From: Hirundichthys speculiger
Taxonomy: Eukaryota > Chordata > Actinopteri > Beloniformes > Exocoetidae
Reading direction: 5' to 3'
DNA length: 64,000 bases
Assembly (NCBI GenBank): GCA_018398805.1
Contig: JAGFBZ010000865.1
Coordinates: 3,808,749-3,872,748 of the forward strand
Shown: positions 23,330 through 36,394 of the stretch, one piece after another
How positions within the stretch are numbered: position 1 is the stretch's first letter
Layout: every line of letters starts with the position of its first letter
Program-made: the position numbers and the translations under genes
Notes under the pieces: generated by a model
Told to the model about the DNA's origin: nothing
Seen by the model: only the letters and a program-made list of their open reading frames with translations
The model's database searches: none

Positions 23330-26212
23330 GTTCTTTTTGGAATTTGAGACAGTAAAGTGGTTGTGTTGAGGATAAAAACCTGTCAATGCATACTTGTTTC
23401 CTCCATCTGGAATTGATAAGGGAAAAGATGAAAGAATTGTATCAGTAATTGGTAAAAGCATTGGTATTGATCAACCCTTTTCAATTCCTGTCTCTACAGG
23501 TGAGTGACCTGGTGGAAGGATGTTGTAGATGCAGCGGTGTTTCACATCACTAAAAATATACAAGTAATTTACATTTGAAAAGCCCAAGTTCATCCACATG
23601 CTGAATAAATTGACCAAGAACAATGCTGCTTAATATTATGCTTTATTGCTTATTTATATATGCTTATTTATGTGCCTATTGTTTATTTTTGAATGAATTA
23701 ACCCTTAAAGATAAGATTTTACTTTATTTATTCCAATATTTAACAAAATCTTTAGTTGATAATTTTACAGCTAAACAAACAACCTATTGATTTTCTTCTC
23801 TCTTTTTTTTTTTAATTGAACATTTTAATATGGCATTACAAATATCAGTGATTTAATTTTCATGTGATTTTCATGTTTCGAGTCCTTTAGTTGGCTCTGC
23901 CACGATGTCTCCTGTCCACAGCTTTACTGATGTCTCATTGTTGGCTGATGTCGTGCCGTAAGGCCAAACCCAGTTGTTGCAAGAGACGACCAGGGCAGGA
24001 GACCAAAGCTACTTCAGGTGTATTTTGCTGATAGTACAGACAGGAAACCAGAAGCGACAGAACTGAAACTGACGTTTGAACACAAGGTAAACTACTTTGT
24101 CTGTGCAGCCTGTAATCTGAAGCACTTTATTTTGGTGTATTTAATTTTCATGTAGAAAGGGTTAGGGTTAGGGTCAGGTAAGTAAGTAAGTACTGATGCT
24201 TAAAGCAGCACAAATATGTGTTTATTTTGTCACATTAAAATGACAATTTCAAATTCATTTGAAGAAATATTTGATTAGTTGTGGGAAGTGATGTCCAGCC
24301 CTCGCGGGCCCGTGTCTCTAGTCATTCAAAGTGACTGTATTTCCTGTTCTGCCCTTCTCTATGTCACATGTTAACCACGATAAAACTAACTCACAGAGCT
24401 ACAATTGCAATTTTATAAAACCCATAACATTTTGAGAAACTCATGGAAATTTGCACTCTGTGTTGTGTTATCCTGGTCATTATAATAATGACATGGTGCT
24501 TGAGATAGCATCTGTTTTCCTTGTGAACATCCGCGTATGTACACAGAGTGTTCCTGACTTGAGTTTCCACATGTTCCCACATCAGCAAAAACAGTCAGAG
24601 TTGGCAGCAAAAAGTAGGTTAGAATGACTGGCTAGAAAATGCCGTGGTTGGACAAGGACCAAATTCACAAACAGCCTCCTGCTGAGACTACAAACAGGAC
24701 ATCCTCTCTCCAGTCAAATGAAAGGTAAATTAATCTATATGCGGAAAAATTACATGATTAAACGTTTATGCTAAGCCCCCGTGGCGAGCTGAATAATTCA
24801 GAGTAACTGTGTTTAACATCATACGGCGATGCGGATTTTACATGCTGATAATGGTCTGTTCATTTATGGAATCTGCTGTGCAAAATAGACAGTGACGGAG
24901 ATGTTAGCCCAGTGCCATCAGGCCAAAGTAAAAGTGTGATCAGTATTTTATATTTTAATGTGGTTATAATCTGCTGTTTCCTGAGTGTTTGACTTAGTTT
25001 ATACAAAACCACAAGCGGCTTTGACTCCTACAGGTGTCATGTCAAAGTTGTTATCCCTGTCAGGAAGTGCGTCTTCAACTGCAGGAGTGCGCGCACAGAC
25101 TCAGAAGAGACAAGCAGAGAGGAAAAATGCACATTTGACTCATTTTATGAGCGCTTGGTCAGTGTGATTTGGCAAAGTTACGAAAAAAATAATTATCATG
25201 GTGGTCTTAATGAAATCCGTCTATGCAGTTTTAAGCTTCAACGATTAACATAAATTAATGTGTGAATGTTTAGTCAACATGGCATCGTTATTTATTTTCC
25301 AATCAATTTAAGATGCAAAGGGAAAATTAACTCCAAATTATCTCCTTTAAAAGAGTTATTGAAAATTTTTGCTTGTTTCTCAGGGAGGTCACACTAAACT
25401 GACTTTTGCTTGTCAAAACATTTTGTTCAGAATATTTTGCCTCTAAAAATCCTGCAGCCAGAGTGCTTGATGGTGGTGGAGTTGATGATGTTTTTGATTA
25501 TTTTGTGGATGTGGATCCGTATAGTCTTTGACGAGAGTGACTCCGTTATGAAACTGGTGGTATGAGCTGTGCTCATTGTGAGGCCTGTGGAACGGTGTTG
25601 TACTAAGTGCATGATCTTTTCTAATCTTTAATAAACACGTGAAAGAGCATCACACCTTCAGTCCACAGAGAAAGCTGAATGTCTGGTTGTTTAGCTGCTT
25701 GCGCTCCCACGAAGATGTGATGAGCCTCTCAACGACAACGACGGAGGTTGCTGGAGCACAACTTTTTTTGCCAGATTCAATCTATTTAGTGTGAGAGCTG
25801 AAGAAAACACAGCGAGAGTACCAAAAATAAATAATGCTGCAACAAATGTTTGTCAGAGAATGACTATAACATACATAAAGCATACATCCTGCCCACAACT
25901 ATGGCCATCTTTAATGTCTCTTTGAAGAATGTAGATTATTAGTTACTGCAACATTTCTGCTCTGAAAGAAATCAAGTTTTATTGATCTGTATCATTTTTG
26001 TATCATTTTGTTACATATTGACTTGGATGCTTTAATCTTGTTAGCATGTAACTGGTGAGTGTTAAATGAGTAAATATTAATTTGTGTCAAATGGAAATTT
26101 GGTCTTAAATTTGATGTATACGGACAATTTTCAGACTATGTTGTCATGGAATAGAAGCAAACATCACAGAAAAGTCATGGAACAATCATAGAGATATTTT
26201 GGTAAATATGTA
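23330..26212. other. No recognisable gene
   Basis: Long stretch without a feature I can support. A short telomere-like GGGTTAGGGTTAGGG occurs near 24160-24176. Open frames here are short and lack motifs. Confidence 0.45.
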
Positions 26213-26355
26213 CGAACCCCTGCGATGGACTGGCGACCTGGTGTACCCCTGCCTTTCGCCCGTAGACGGCTGGGATAGGCTCTAGCAGATCCCCGTGACC
26301 CTTCGGAGGATGAAACGGGTATAGATAATGGATGGATGGATGGATGGATGGATGA
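26213..26355 (+). repeat. (GGAT)-tailed interspersed repeat
   Basis: Contains the widespread fish sequence GCGATGGACTGGCGACCTG, then GGCTGGGATAGGCTCTAGC, and ends in (GGAT)n at 26331-26353. Related copies lie at 32526-32710, 38535-38655, 38985-39125 and 55072-55242. It is probably the 3' part of a LINE or SINE family whose name I cannot fix. Confidence 0.75.
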
Positions 26356-26359
26356 ACCC

Positions 26360-27770
26360 TGAAGTATTGAGATTGTAGAATAAAATCGCAAGATAATAAC
26401 ATTTATGCTACTACTACTACTAATAATAATAATGATAACACATCTGACTTGATCATTGAATGTATGGTAGACACTGATGGTCATGTTTGTCCTTTCTTTT
26501 ACACATAAATAACTGCACTGTGGCTGATCGTTGTTTACTGAACGGCTGGTGTATGACCCTAATTAGGTTATTGACCAGTTTTTTAAAAAATGACCCGCAT
26601 TTGGTCCTTGGAGATGTCTGCCAATACCTCTCCGCAAATGAATGGACGTTCATTTAAGGTAAAATATCTAGAATTAAAAAAAATCCAGTGTCTTTCCCCC
26701 ACCCCACCCCTACACACACGCACACACACACACATGAAAGGTTGTAAGAAAGTTTGACAGCCGAATACATCATCAAATCTGCTGGTGTAAGCTGACAGCA
26801 CTGCACTGTGTGTTGTGTGTGTGTGTGCACATGTGTGTATGTGTGTGTGTCTAAGCATGTTTATTCCCTTCACTTCTTGTCCTTCTTTGGCTCTTTTCAC
26901 TGGACAGCCTCAGTGATGAAAGGGCAACCATTATTCCCCTCGGGCTGTTAAGCAGAAGTGACCTGGCTGACATGGCAGGTAGGAGACAGAGATATTGCTC
27001 AGCTGTGAGTGGCGAGCCAGTTAAGTGATTAAAAAATGTGCTGAGTTTATGGTTTAAGGCAAAGAATTCTGTCGTAGAGGAGGGACATGGAGCAGTTTCA
27101 TGCCAACACCAAATGAATACAGGAGACTCGGCTTAGGGAAAGATGACCGTGCCCATTCTTAACTGACTACATTTGCTTTGCGAGTTAAGCTTTTCTTTCT
27201 TTCCTTTATGTATTTTGATGTACAGTGTGAATCCATAGGTGACAAAACCATTTATCATCTGACCAAATTCGCAGGCTTGATAAAGTGATCAGCGAATTAT
27301 TTCAAACTATTTAAAGACTTCAAGTGTGTAGTAATTTGTACCTCAGGACCTTGGACTTGTTCTTGAACACCTGTGCATACTGAAGTATTCAAGAGTCAAA
27401 TGTGAAGTCGCATGTCTAAATCTATGATAGAATATCTAAGAAAAGAAAACAAGCAATTTTGTGGTGGCATCTTAAAGTGGACATCAGATGGTCATTTCCA
27501 GCCATTTTTGTCAAGTCTAGAGTACTTCTAAATATTGTCTAGACCAATCATCTCCAAAGAGTTTGTATTTACCTTATACCGATAAAAGAATACCACCACT
27601 TACACCACTTCTTTAAACAAGATTATGTTGTCTTCTGTGTTTTCTGATTGAATGTCTGGCCGGTTCTTAATTGCCTTCTGATTTCTGTAAAATCTCCTTT
27701 AGGGGCCAGGCTTCCTCATGAACACACACAATTTCTGTTGCTGGTCAGGAACTGAAAAAAGACGTCCAAA
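26360..27770. other. No gene; CA/GT microsatellites at 26710-26735 and 26808-26852
   Basis: Two dinucleotide arrays of opposite strand sense lie about 75 bp apart. The 105-aa frame across them (26583-26900) is repeat translation. Nothing else is recognisable. Confidence 0.5.
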
Positions 27771-27772
27771 CC

Positions 27773-27960
27773 AACTTCAACTTCATTTATTTGTGTCCCC
27801 AGAGGGACAATTGGTTTTGCAGCAAACGAGATTACATAAAAAACTCTTAAAGACACATAAAAGTACCTCAAATACATGAAAACAAACAGGCACATCAGAA
27901 CACAGATGCATTAGGAATACCCCAGGTACAGTGAGGCTTACTGCAAGACTCATGTTTTTA
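27773..27960 (-). mobile_element. LINE 3' tail (CR1/L2/Rex1-like)
   Basis: On the minus strand CCCTCTGGGGACACAAATAAATGAAGTTG matches the conserved end of fish CR1/L2-like LINEs (GGGGA...AATAAA...). Only the terminal UTR is present. Confidence 0.5.
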
Positions 27961-27964
27961 AAAT

Positions 27965-29690
27965 ATAGTCAACTTCAGAAGTGATAAATAGGAACATTTA
28001 AAAAAAAAAAAAAACCCAAGAACAACCAAGCTGATAATATTAGATGAAAATGATTAATTTCTACCAGCTAATGAATCGGAGCTTATGCTTATTTATATGC
28101 ACAATGCTTCTGCATCCTGGCCTAGTTCTGGTTAATGACGCAGTGTAATAAGTCCTGTATTACTGCATTGATCTAATTTGAAGACCTGGTAAGAATTAGG
28201 TTTCTTTCTCTTTCTTTGTCATGCTTCAATATCTTATCATTTAAATCAGTTTCTTTTTCCCATGACTGTATACATTAATATGAATGTTTTCCATTCTGTG
28301 AATTCTGTTATGTTGATCAAATATTTACTCAAGACAGGAATTGTTGTTTTCATTTGGCTGAGCATGATGAGACCAGGCCACTGAAACAGCTCTGCACACA
28401 GCCTACAGAATACAAAAAGAAAAAAAAAAAACAATACAAAAAACATGATGTTTGCTGGAGGTGCCATGTAAGCAATGTCAATGAAGGCTGGTGCAAAAAT
28501 GTATCAGTGCTGAAGAAGTTGAAGAAATCCTGACTAAAAAAAGCATGATCCATCAAGTGCAAATCTTTGTATCCATCACATACATTTCCTTTCCTTAATT
28601 CTGGAGTCTCTTTCCATACTTCCTCATAACAGTTGAAAAAGCATTTTCTGAAAACCAAAAACATTGCAGCTTATTTACACACACGCTGATTGGGGGCGCT
28701 TGCTATATGGGACTGGTTTACCTCCACCATCAAGAGGGGTGCTGTGCTGGTCATGTACAGTCAGTGGCTGGTTTGTGAGACCAGTGTGACTTCTCAGTAT
28801 AATTTCAATTTAAAAAAATACATATGTTAGAAACATAACATTTCACAAGCTTATGGTGCCAAGGGAAAAAAAAGCGAAATGTGGGGATAGCTGAGTTTAT
28901 GATGAATGTTTTCTTTAAAAAAAAGGCCTCTTCATGGTTTCAGGTGGAGTTCTCCAACCTCTTACTATATGAAGGCGGCACTGACAAAATCAAATCAGCC
29001 AGAAGCCACTTGTGTTTTCTGTGACGAGTAACATTATTGACATCGGATATCTTTAGTCAAACGAACTGAATGTAAAATAACAGAAAACAAATACCATGTT
29101 ATTACCTTTTTGTGTCTCTGCATAAATCACTGCATCAAATTTCCCTAACGTCACATCTGTGTTCATGGGCATGTGTTTTGGACCGAGTCTTTGCTGTAGT
29201 TAGTGACATGAATGACAATCCATCCACATGGATGCGAAGGCTGTGATTACTCGCACTGCTCATCCTCGGCTGAAAGAAGATATATATCCTTCATGAGCAT
29301 AACTGTCATATCTACTACTGACAAGTTAAGGTTTCAAGACAACTGATTATGTTTTTATGTTCATGAATTCTGATATTGTGCCTTAACTCTCTGCTCTCTC
29401 CTGTACATTTAAATAATTGCAATGATACAAAGGAAATCCTACATCTGGGCTCAATCTTTGGCTGACTTGACAACCTTCAAATGTAATATTTGAAAACTGC
29501 TGCATGTTTGTGCTGCTGTCTTACATTTAATGAGTTCAATTCAATGGTTGATATAAAACATAACATCAGAGACTAGATGGGTCTATAAACAGCTATCCAA
29601 CACATGATTCCCCCAGAAGTGGAATACTTCTTTATTTAGTTGCAGACAGTTAAAACAGGGACAAAAGTAGTATGGAAAATGAGTGAGTTA
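27965..29690. other. No recognisable gene
   Basis: AT-rich sequence with several A runs. The 104 and 73-aa frames near 28246-28664 include poly-A/T translation and show no domain. Confidence 0.45.
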
Positions 29691-29693
29691 GTA

Positions 29694-30453
29694 CAGTGGT
29701 ACCTCTACTTACAAACGTCTCTACATACGAAATTTTCAGGTTACGAAACGCGTCAATGGGAAAATATTGCCTCTTGTTACAAAATAAATTTCAGGATACG
29801 AAAGGCAAAAATACAGTACGTGCTGCTACTCGCAGCTCCCAGAGTTTATTGAACGTAAACATACTTCGTCAGTTCTGTATCTCGGTTTGAAAGTGGTGGT
29901 CCGAGCTGCTCTGCCATTGGCTATCGCTTAGCATCTTCCTGGCATCCCATTGGCTAGGAGGGCCCCTTGTCTGTATGAGCGTAACCCAGAAACCCAGGTA
30001 AACAAACAATTTTTACCTCCGCCAAGGAGGTTATGTTTTTGCCGGCGTTTATCTGTCTGTTTGTCTGTGTTCAAGATAACTAAAAGTTACGGATGGATTT
30101 TGATGAAATTTTCAGGAGTTGTCAGAAATGTGAAAAAAAGGAACTGATTTCATTTTGAGTGTGATCCGGAAGAAATCCTGGATTCTGGATCACTTTCAAT
30201 TTTTCGAATAATTGTTACGCTTGGTTGAAGTCTGCGCTCTCCGAGTGCTTTTCTAGTTCTAACATGTATTTCTTACAGGTTTTTATGTCATTTCATGTAT
30301 TATTTATAATTTATAAAAAAATTATGTTCGAATTTTGGGGGACTTGGAATGGATTAGGGCATTTACATGGAAAACGCGTCTCTACTTATGAAATTTTCAG
30401 GTTACGAAACGACTTCCAGAACCAATTAATTTCGTAAGTGGCAGGTACCACTG
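29694..30453 (+). mobile_element. Tigger/mariner-like non-autonomous element with nested repeat
   Basis: Ends CAGTGGTACCTCTACTTAC and, inverted on the right, CAGTGGTACCTGCCACTTAC. TA flanks both ends (29692-29693, 30454-30455). The motif TTTTCAGGTTACGAAAC is repeated internally near both ends (29733 and 30385 regions). Between about 30012 and 30275 lies a different repeat that begins CCTCCGCCAAGGAGG, a small hairpin, and ends TCTGCGCTCTCCGAGTGC. This seems to be a separate insertion of a family common in animal genomes. Confidence 0.8.
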
Positions 30454-30459
30454 TATAGA

Positions 30460-31875
30460 GAAAAAAATGGTTTGACTTCTTTTCACTAGTGTGATACAAA
30501 ATAACAAGAAACCTATCTCAGTTTAAGTGGATGGATTAGCACCTAAATTACTGCACATATCCTCATAAAAGGCTTCATTTGGTTGGTTTTTAGCCTGGCC
30601 AGCCATACCCATTCACTTTGGCAAACTTCTCTCTTGTGAAATAGGTCTGGTACCACTCCCATGCACCACTATTCATTCTGGTAGAGAACTGGTACAGAAC
30701 ATACTGACCAACGTGCAACAAGTGCATTGAGGCAGGGGCAGAGTTTATGTAATGACTCATACAGGAGCGTCCAGGAGCCACTGTTCAAAACAACCAAGAA
30801 ACCAAGAAATGGGATTGTGTGCAAGCATGTTGGAAAAACCCTTAGAGGACTTTGAAATTTCCTAGATCCACCACTGGTGAGAACTGTCCTGCACAGGGTC
30901 CATTGCACAGCAACATCTATCTGCACCAGCTGAAGCTGGGTCAAACTAAGACTTTAACCTCAGAAATCTAGTGATTTCCAAGGTTTTCAGATAAGTAAAG
31001 GCTGTTCAGTGATGAACAGCCTTTCATTTTCTATTCTTAATCACATCCTCGTACACACCATCCACTCAGTCTCACAGAAGCTGTTGATTTTTTTAAACTC
31101 TTCATTATAAACAATGTTCTTAAGCTCGCCATAACCTATATTACGTTATGTAACATCATATTTTGTTGCTTCTTGGCAGCTGCTCGACGACTCTGCAGTA
31201 TCACCTTAAAGTTAGACTCAAAACTTTTTCTCATATTCTGTCCTCACTCATACTTTGGCATCGCTTTGGGCAGGATGCCTTCCCTCTTTTAAGTTCCCTG
31301 GAACTGTTATCTCCAGTAATAGCAATGTGTAGTAACATGCACACACAGTCTCCACCACCAGTTGTGGATCTAAATGTAGACTCACACAGCAGCATTCCAG
31401 CAACACACCTGGGATGGTGCTTCTCAGACGTTTTTTGGTCATCCCAAGTCAATCACATTTTGTTCTGCTTGCTTCACAAATAAACCCTGTGCTTTGAATT
31501 AGTCCCACCCCCCCGTATGATTTAATTGTCTAGCTCTAGATATGTAGCTGCAACTTGATTGGCTGTTGCATGCTTCGAGGTGGGGAAAGTTGAAAATTCC
31601 ACAACTTTTGATAGAGGAAATACTATTAATGCAAAGCATGGAGCCCAAAATGTGGTTCAGCAAAGGCTGATGTCACCCTGTTCAAGGTCTGCTGAGACTG
31701 ATGCCAATGAAACTTGCAACATGATGTCTGAGGAAGGCATATCAGTCTAGGTGTTTAAAAATCCAGACCTAAAATACAAGACAATCCACATTTTCAAGAT
31801 GCATTCACAGTTAAAAAAAAAAAAAAAAAGTCTCATATTGGCGTTAATACTGTAATTCTTTGTATTGAAAAAGAA
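30460..31875. other. No recognisable gene; poly-A at 31814-31830
   Basis: The overlapping frames at 30590-30944, 31163-31483 and 31231-31452 are unremarkable. I see no motif or splice-supported exon. Confidence 0.4.
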
Positions 31876-31879
31876 AATA

Positions 31880-32260
31880 ATTCAAATAGTTGGCGAGGCT
31901 GCTTGCTGCAACCTCCCTCTCCCCATCCACCAGCTCCTCCAGGGGGAAACAATGCTGTTCTCAGGTATATCTTCAGTATATCCTAATCATATGCCCAGAC
32001 CACCTTAGTTGCCTTCTCTCGATGTAGAGGAGCCTCAGCTCTGTGCTGAGTCTCTCCTGGATGACTGAACTTTTCACCCTATCTCTAAGGAAGAGCCAAG
32101 CAACCCTGTAACTGTCCACAGTTTATGACCATAGGTGAGGGGAGGGAAATAGATCGTCAGAGAGTCCTCGCCTTTCTCTCTCTTCACAACAGCAGACCTG
32201 CACAGAGTCTTCAGACCACCTGTCAGTCTCCTGCTGACATGGTCACTGGCGTCGAAATGA
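31880..32260 (-). mobile_element. Rex3 3' fragment, highly decayed
   Basis: Runs colinear with the Rex3 copy at about 12040-12545. Examples are CTCTCGATGTAGAGGAGC, the shared CTATCTCTAAGG block, TGACCATAGGTGAGGG and CTTCACAACAGCAGACC. Divergence is far higher than in the main copy, and no open frame remains, so this is an older, 5'-truncated insertion. Confidence 0.75.
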
Positions 32261-32525
32261 TCTTGCCTTTCAAACTTATTCTACTTCATAACTAACTTGA
32301 GGAAAGAAAGTTCAGCTGTTTCGCGCATTTATTTTGAGGAGAGTTGTTCTGTCAGCAGCAAGAAAAGCAAACAAATCTATCTTAGCAAAGCACCAAATTG
32401 GATAAGACTGTGCCAAGTCTGTTTAGGGCAGGGTGCCAGTGCAGAGCAGAAGCAATGCTTTGAGGCTTTTGCAATAAAAAATAAAGTGACAACAATGGGG
32501 TGATTGCAGAGAAGACATTAATAGT

Positions 32526-32710
32526 CCACATCCATCCATCTATCCATTCCATGTCATGTGGTTCAGGGTCATGGGGAAGGGCTGGAGCTTATTCCAGCTT
32601 TTATTAGGCAAGAGGTGAGATACATCCTAAACAGGTTGCTAATTCATCACGGAAACATGCTGAGGCAAACTTTACAAACAACCATGCACTCTCACACTCC
32701 TATAGACCTA
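32526..32710 (-). repeat. (GGAT)-tailed interspersed repeat, decayed
   Basis: Starts with CATCCATCCATCTATCCAT, then GGAGCTTATTCCAGC and AATTCATCACGGAAACATG, the inverse order of the copy at 26213-26355, and extends further into CACTCTCACACTCCTATAG. Confidence 0.6.
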
Positions 32711-32714
32711 TAGA

Positions 32715-33370
32715 CAATAAAAAATTAAAAACTAAGCATACATATTTATTTTTTCATTGTGTTTTCATGATAGGTTAACAGCTCTAAGCTATGAAAGTCA
32801 AACAGCCTTGATTATGGATGGTACTGTATATCATCAAGCGTCTTCGTTAGTCTTTAAACCTCTCGGTGTGGTCTCAGCGTTCCCATTTCAGTCACGCTCT
32901 CTTTCGTTCGTTTCTCTTGCACTGAAGCACACACGTTGACACACAAAGTATTTTGGGCAGGCGTCAAGGTGCCGCGGTGAGTGAGTAATGACCCCTTTCA
33001 CAACACAAACACCACATAATCAGAGATGCTGAGGATCTGTGTCTGCCTGCTGTCCTGTCTGAGTAATTACGCTAGAGACTCAATTAATCTGCTACACAAC
33101 AATCAAGCTGTACGTCCTCTTGTCCCCATCCTTTCATTTTGTTGCATTTTATTTATGAGCAATCAGCTCACATAGTGGAAAAGAAAAACTATCATAAAAG
33201 CAATAAAAGCAAGCTGATTCAAGCTATTTTTGACCAATTATTGTGCCATGCCATAGAAAATGAGCTGATCGTAGTTCACCTTGTCTGTGCCCGTCAACCA
33301 ACCAATCCAGAACCAGTTAGCACGGTTTGATACCATCCCTTCCTAGTTGGCTAGCAAACAAAGCCATTCC
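32715..33370. other. No recognisable gene
   Basis: Nothing recognisable in this interval. Confidence 0.4.
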
Positions 33371-33389
33371 ACCCCCCCCTTGGGTTTAC

Positions 33390-33720
33390 TCTGGGTTATT
33401 GTAGCAGGGGAAACCTACCGTCATCCCTCAGAACACCAAGGTGGGCCTCATATGGGTGAGCCCACAGCAATTGTGTCCTTTTTGGCCACCATGTGGATTT
33501 CCTGTGGTCAATCCACATGGGTCTGGCCATAAATAAAACACACAGTCCCCATTTTTGCCCACAATAACCTGTTACCGGTCCTGAGATTACCAGTCCTGTG
33601 GTAACCTACGCATGGATCAGTCCACAGAAAACCTACATCGGCCCCCTGTGGTTTGATCCATTCAGAGTCCACAGCAGCTATGCCATTTTTGGCTCTCAAC
33701 AGGAATTTCTGTAGGTATCC
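33390..33720. repeat. Degenerate minisatellite-like stretch
   Basis: CCACAGCAATTGTGTCC and CCACAGCAGCTATGCC, each followed by a TTTTTGGC block, recur about 200 bp apart. CCATGTGG, CCACATGG and CTGTGGT words recur between them in both orientations. This suggests a decayed tandem or palindromic repeat unit. Confidence 0.35.
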
Positions 33721-33729
33721 CTGATAAAA

Positions 33730-34805
33730 GTAATTGCTTTCTTTAGTCCAATTTCATTCAACCCACACTTTGGGCTGTCTTACTGTTACCCCATCTGGTC
33801 TCCACACGATGAAGCCCACAGTCCTTCCACATTTCAAACCAGTATTGAGACCTATGTGCATTCAGTTTTCTGTTCACCTTGGCCCCACATGAACACCATG
33901 TCTGCTGGAGTGCCATACTGAACAGTATGACGAGTTGCTATGAACAGCCAATTTAAATTTGTAAATTGTACATTTCTACTCCATCTGGCTTTGCAAGTGC
34001 TGTATGTCTGACAAACTAAGTATGTCCATAATCTAAAGAGACTGTTACAGTTTGACTTTTTGAAAAATGGGAGAAGAGGAAAGAAGAAAAACTACAGCTC
34101 AATAATTCTGACTGATGTTTACGGCCTTAACTTGTAGAAAAATTGGCAGGCCTGATGTTTGATGTAATATGACCATATGGATGGGTGTATTTTGTTTTCC
34201 TGAATCAGCCAATATCAAATTGGAATGGGAAAAGATACTTGGGCTTAAAAAGAAAAGGGATTGATTTAGTGGATTCTTTGCTTACAGGGCTCAAAATTTA
34301 AAGACATTATTAAAATATGGCTGCTTTCAAAATATTATGATTTTGTTTTCTTACTCAGAGCTCCGACCTGTGCCTCCTCTCTCTTAGGCCTTGATCTCCA
34401 CTATGCTTTTAGACGGATACAAAATTCATGGCCATGATTATTTAGGAACCATAAGAGAGAAGACTTTAAATCGTGATGCATTTTGAGTTGTAATCCCTGC
34501 CAAATGTGTGACAGCTCGGGGTTGCCCCTCTGTCAAATCAACAAATGCACGAAGACTCTGATGTTGACTTCCTTGCAGTCATACACCATGTTTATGAGAT
34601 TGCACATCTTCAGACTTTACTCAGGGAGTTACTCATAGCTGGTAGCAAAACTGGTGCATAAATACGATTGCCCTGACTACCATAACGTGTATTCAAACCA
34701 AACATCTTTAGTATTTTTGTCTGAGTACTCACAAAGATATTCTTGACCCCAAATGATAGTGAATTTCAGTTGTTTTATTTTGTCCCAATGTTTCTGCTAA
34801 CATGT
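33730..34805. other. No recognisable gene
   Basis: AT-rich sequence without identifiable features. Confidence 0.4.
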
Positions 34806-34829
34806 CTTAAGGTGTGCATCGATACTGGG

Positions 34830-35130
34830 TTGTATAGTCAATTTTCTTTTTTTTTGTTTCAGAATTCTCAGTCTCTAGGGGGGACAGGGTAGGACTGCAG
34901 ACAGGCTGGTACAGTACCCATACACCCTCTTCTTCCTCAGTCATGCCTTTGTACCTTGTGGAGAATGTGGATTTGCATTTTCTTGTTGAAAAATGCATAA
35001 ACACTCCCTTAAAAGATGTTGTTTTGAAAGCAGCATATGTTGCTAAAATCTCAGTGTGCTTTTCTGCATTAATGCCGCCATCACAGAAATGTAAATTTAG
35101 TTTTGCCAGGGGCACTGATACAACCCCATA
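34830..35130 (-). mobile_element. Tc1/mariner transposase C-terminal relic
   Basis: The minus-strand frame at 34807-35115 preserves the layout of a Tc1-family DDE transposase. A GGINAEKHTEIL segment is followed by the region of the second catalytic Asp, degraded to FSTRKCKS where FQQDNA is expected. A WVLYQPVCSPTLSPLE block stands in for the usual DWPACSPDLSPIE around the last catalytic residue. The catalytic Asp is lost and the N-terminal half is not recognisable, so it is inactive. Confidence 0.65.
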
Positions 35131-35134
35131 CCAT

Positions 35135-35745
35135 CACAGACTCTGACTTTTGGACTTGTTACTGATTAGAGTCTGGATAGTACTTTTCATCCTTAGTTTG
35201 AAGGATAAGGTGCCCATTTCCTCAGATGGTCCATCCATCTGGGTTTGGACCATCTTGATGTGATGGTCCATCCCAGATTATTTGGAGTCCTAAGATGTTG
35301 ATACCAGCTCTGGACAAGGTTAACAGACAACAGGAGCCTGGACAAGGCTTCTAGTTTGCACAGTGAAGTTTTTAGGAGCATTTGTAACTGGTTCTGTAAC
35401 ATGCTCTGTCGCGCTTCAAAGAGGTTTTCCAAAGTAATCCATCGCACATGTTTTTATTCACTATTGATCAATAATGTTTTTGAAATTCCCCCGGACTCCA
35501 ATGATGGCTTGATGCTAATTTGCACCTTAGAAAGATACATTTGTTATAAAAGTAAAACATATTTGTTCCTCTAAGACTCAGTCTTTCATGTTTATGGCTT
35601 TTGTACCATATTATCATTCCGATTGCCTATCTATATAACCTGTTTGAGATCACATTATTATTTTTAACTTTCATCTACTTGCTAGTGTTAAATGTACCTA
35701 CTTTTTTAAGTGTTGCTGGCCTGAAATACAAAAAAAGGATATATT
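35135..35745. other. No recognisable gene
   Basis: A local imperfect repeat of GATGGTCCATCC occurs at 35226-35272. Otherwise nothing recognisable. Confidence 0.4.
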
Positions 35746-35759
35746 AACAAAAACCATAT

Positions 35760-35955
35760 AATATCATGGGTTCATACTGTCTGCAAATAAATAAATGTCA
35801 AAATGTAAGAATGACTGCATGTTTGTTTCTATACATATTTTTTTCTGATTTTGGGTTGTATTATATGTATTATTGTTAAAGTCCCAAGCTGGGTTGTGAA
35901 CCTGCAGTCTTCCACCTCTGGGGCCCCTGGGCACAATCCACTGCACCACCCTCAA
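35760..35955 (-). mobile_element. tRNA-derived SINE (candidate)
   Basis: On the minus strand GGTGGTGCAGTGG (35938-35950) resembles an A box and GGTTCACAACC (35892-35902) a B box, about 40 nt apart. The AT-rich 3' body would run to about 35760. Confidence 0.5.
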
Positions 35956-35959
35956 CCCT

Positions 35960-36390
35960 TGAGATCAACACTCAGATCCACCTCTGTTTCCCCTTCGACG
36001 AGCAGCCCAGGTGTGACACTGCACACCTGTACCTAGTCAGTCATCAACACCACAGCCTTCAAAAACTCTGCATTCAACCAGACTCGTCGCCAGATCTTCC
36101 CATAGAAACGCCTGGCAAGTATAGTGGCTCTCCAACAAATTCTTCTTTCTTCGCTCAGAAGAGTATTCTAGAGTTTTACCTGCTGTGGTAGCTGTGTTGG
36201 TAACCAGCTTTCTTTCTTCCTTCAGATCCCATCATCTGCAGTGCCACTTCCTTGCCTTCACCATTCCTCCAACTGGACTGTTGGTTTTGGCTGCTGAACC
36301 TCAAGTCCATCTATTGCTTGCTATTGGGAAATTAAACTTTAGAACTCCCTTTCTGTCTCCTGTGTGGTTGCATTTGGGTTTAGAAACAAC
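35960..36390 (+). mobile_element. Possible LTR-derived fragment
   Basis: Order and wording resemble the R-U5 part of fish LTR retrotransposons. A T/C-rich leader, a Leu/Pro-rich pseudo-reading stretch, GCTATTGGGAAATTAAACT with an ATTAAA signal near 36330, and a TGTGGTTGCATTTGGGTTT end are present. No TG...CA ends or duplication was found. Confidence 0.3.
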
Positions 36391-36394
36391 TCAA

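Noticed and set aside
24157..24177. Telomere-like GGGTTAGGGTTAGGG
   Set aside because: Only about two and a half units; chance in a 64-kb AT-rich window cannot be excluded.
35892..35950. Possible genuine tRNA gene on the minus strand
   Set aside because: A- and B-box-like words are present, but the acceptor and anticodon stems do not pair convincingly, so a SINE head is more likely.
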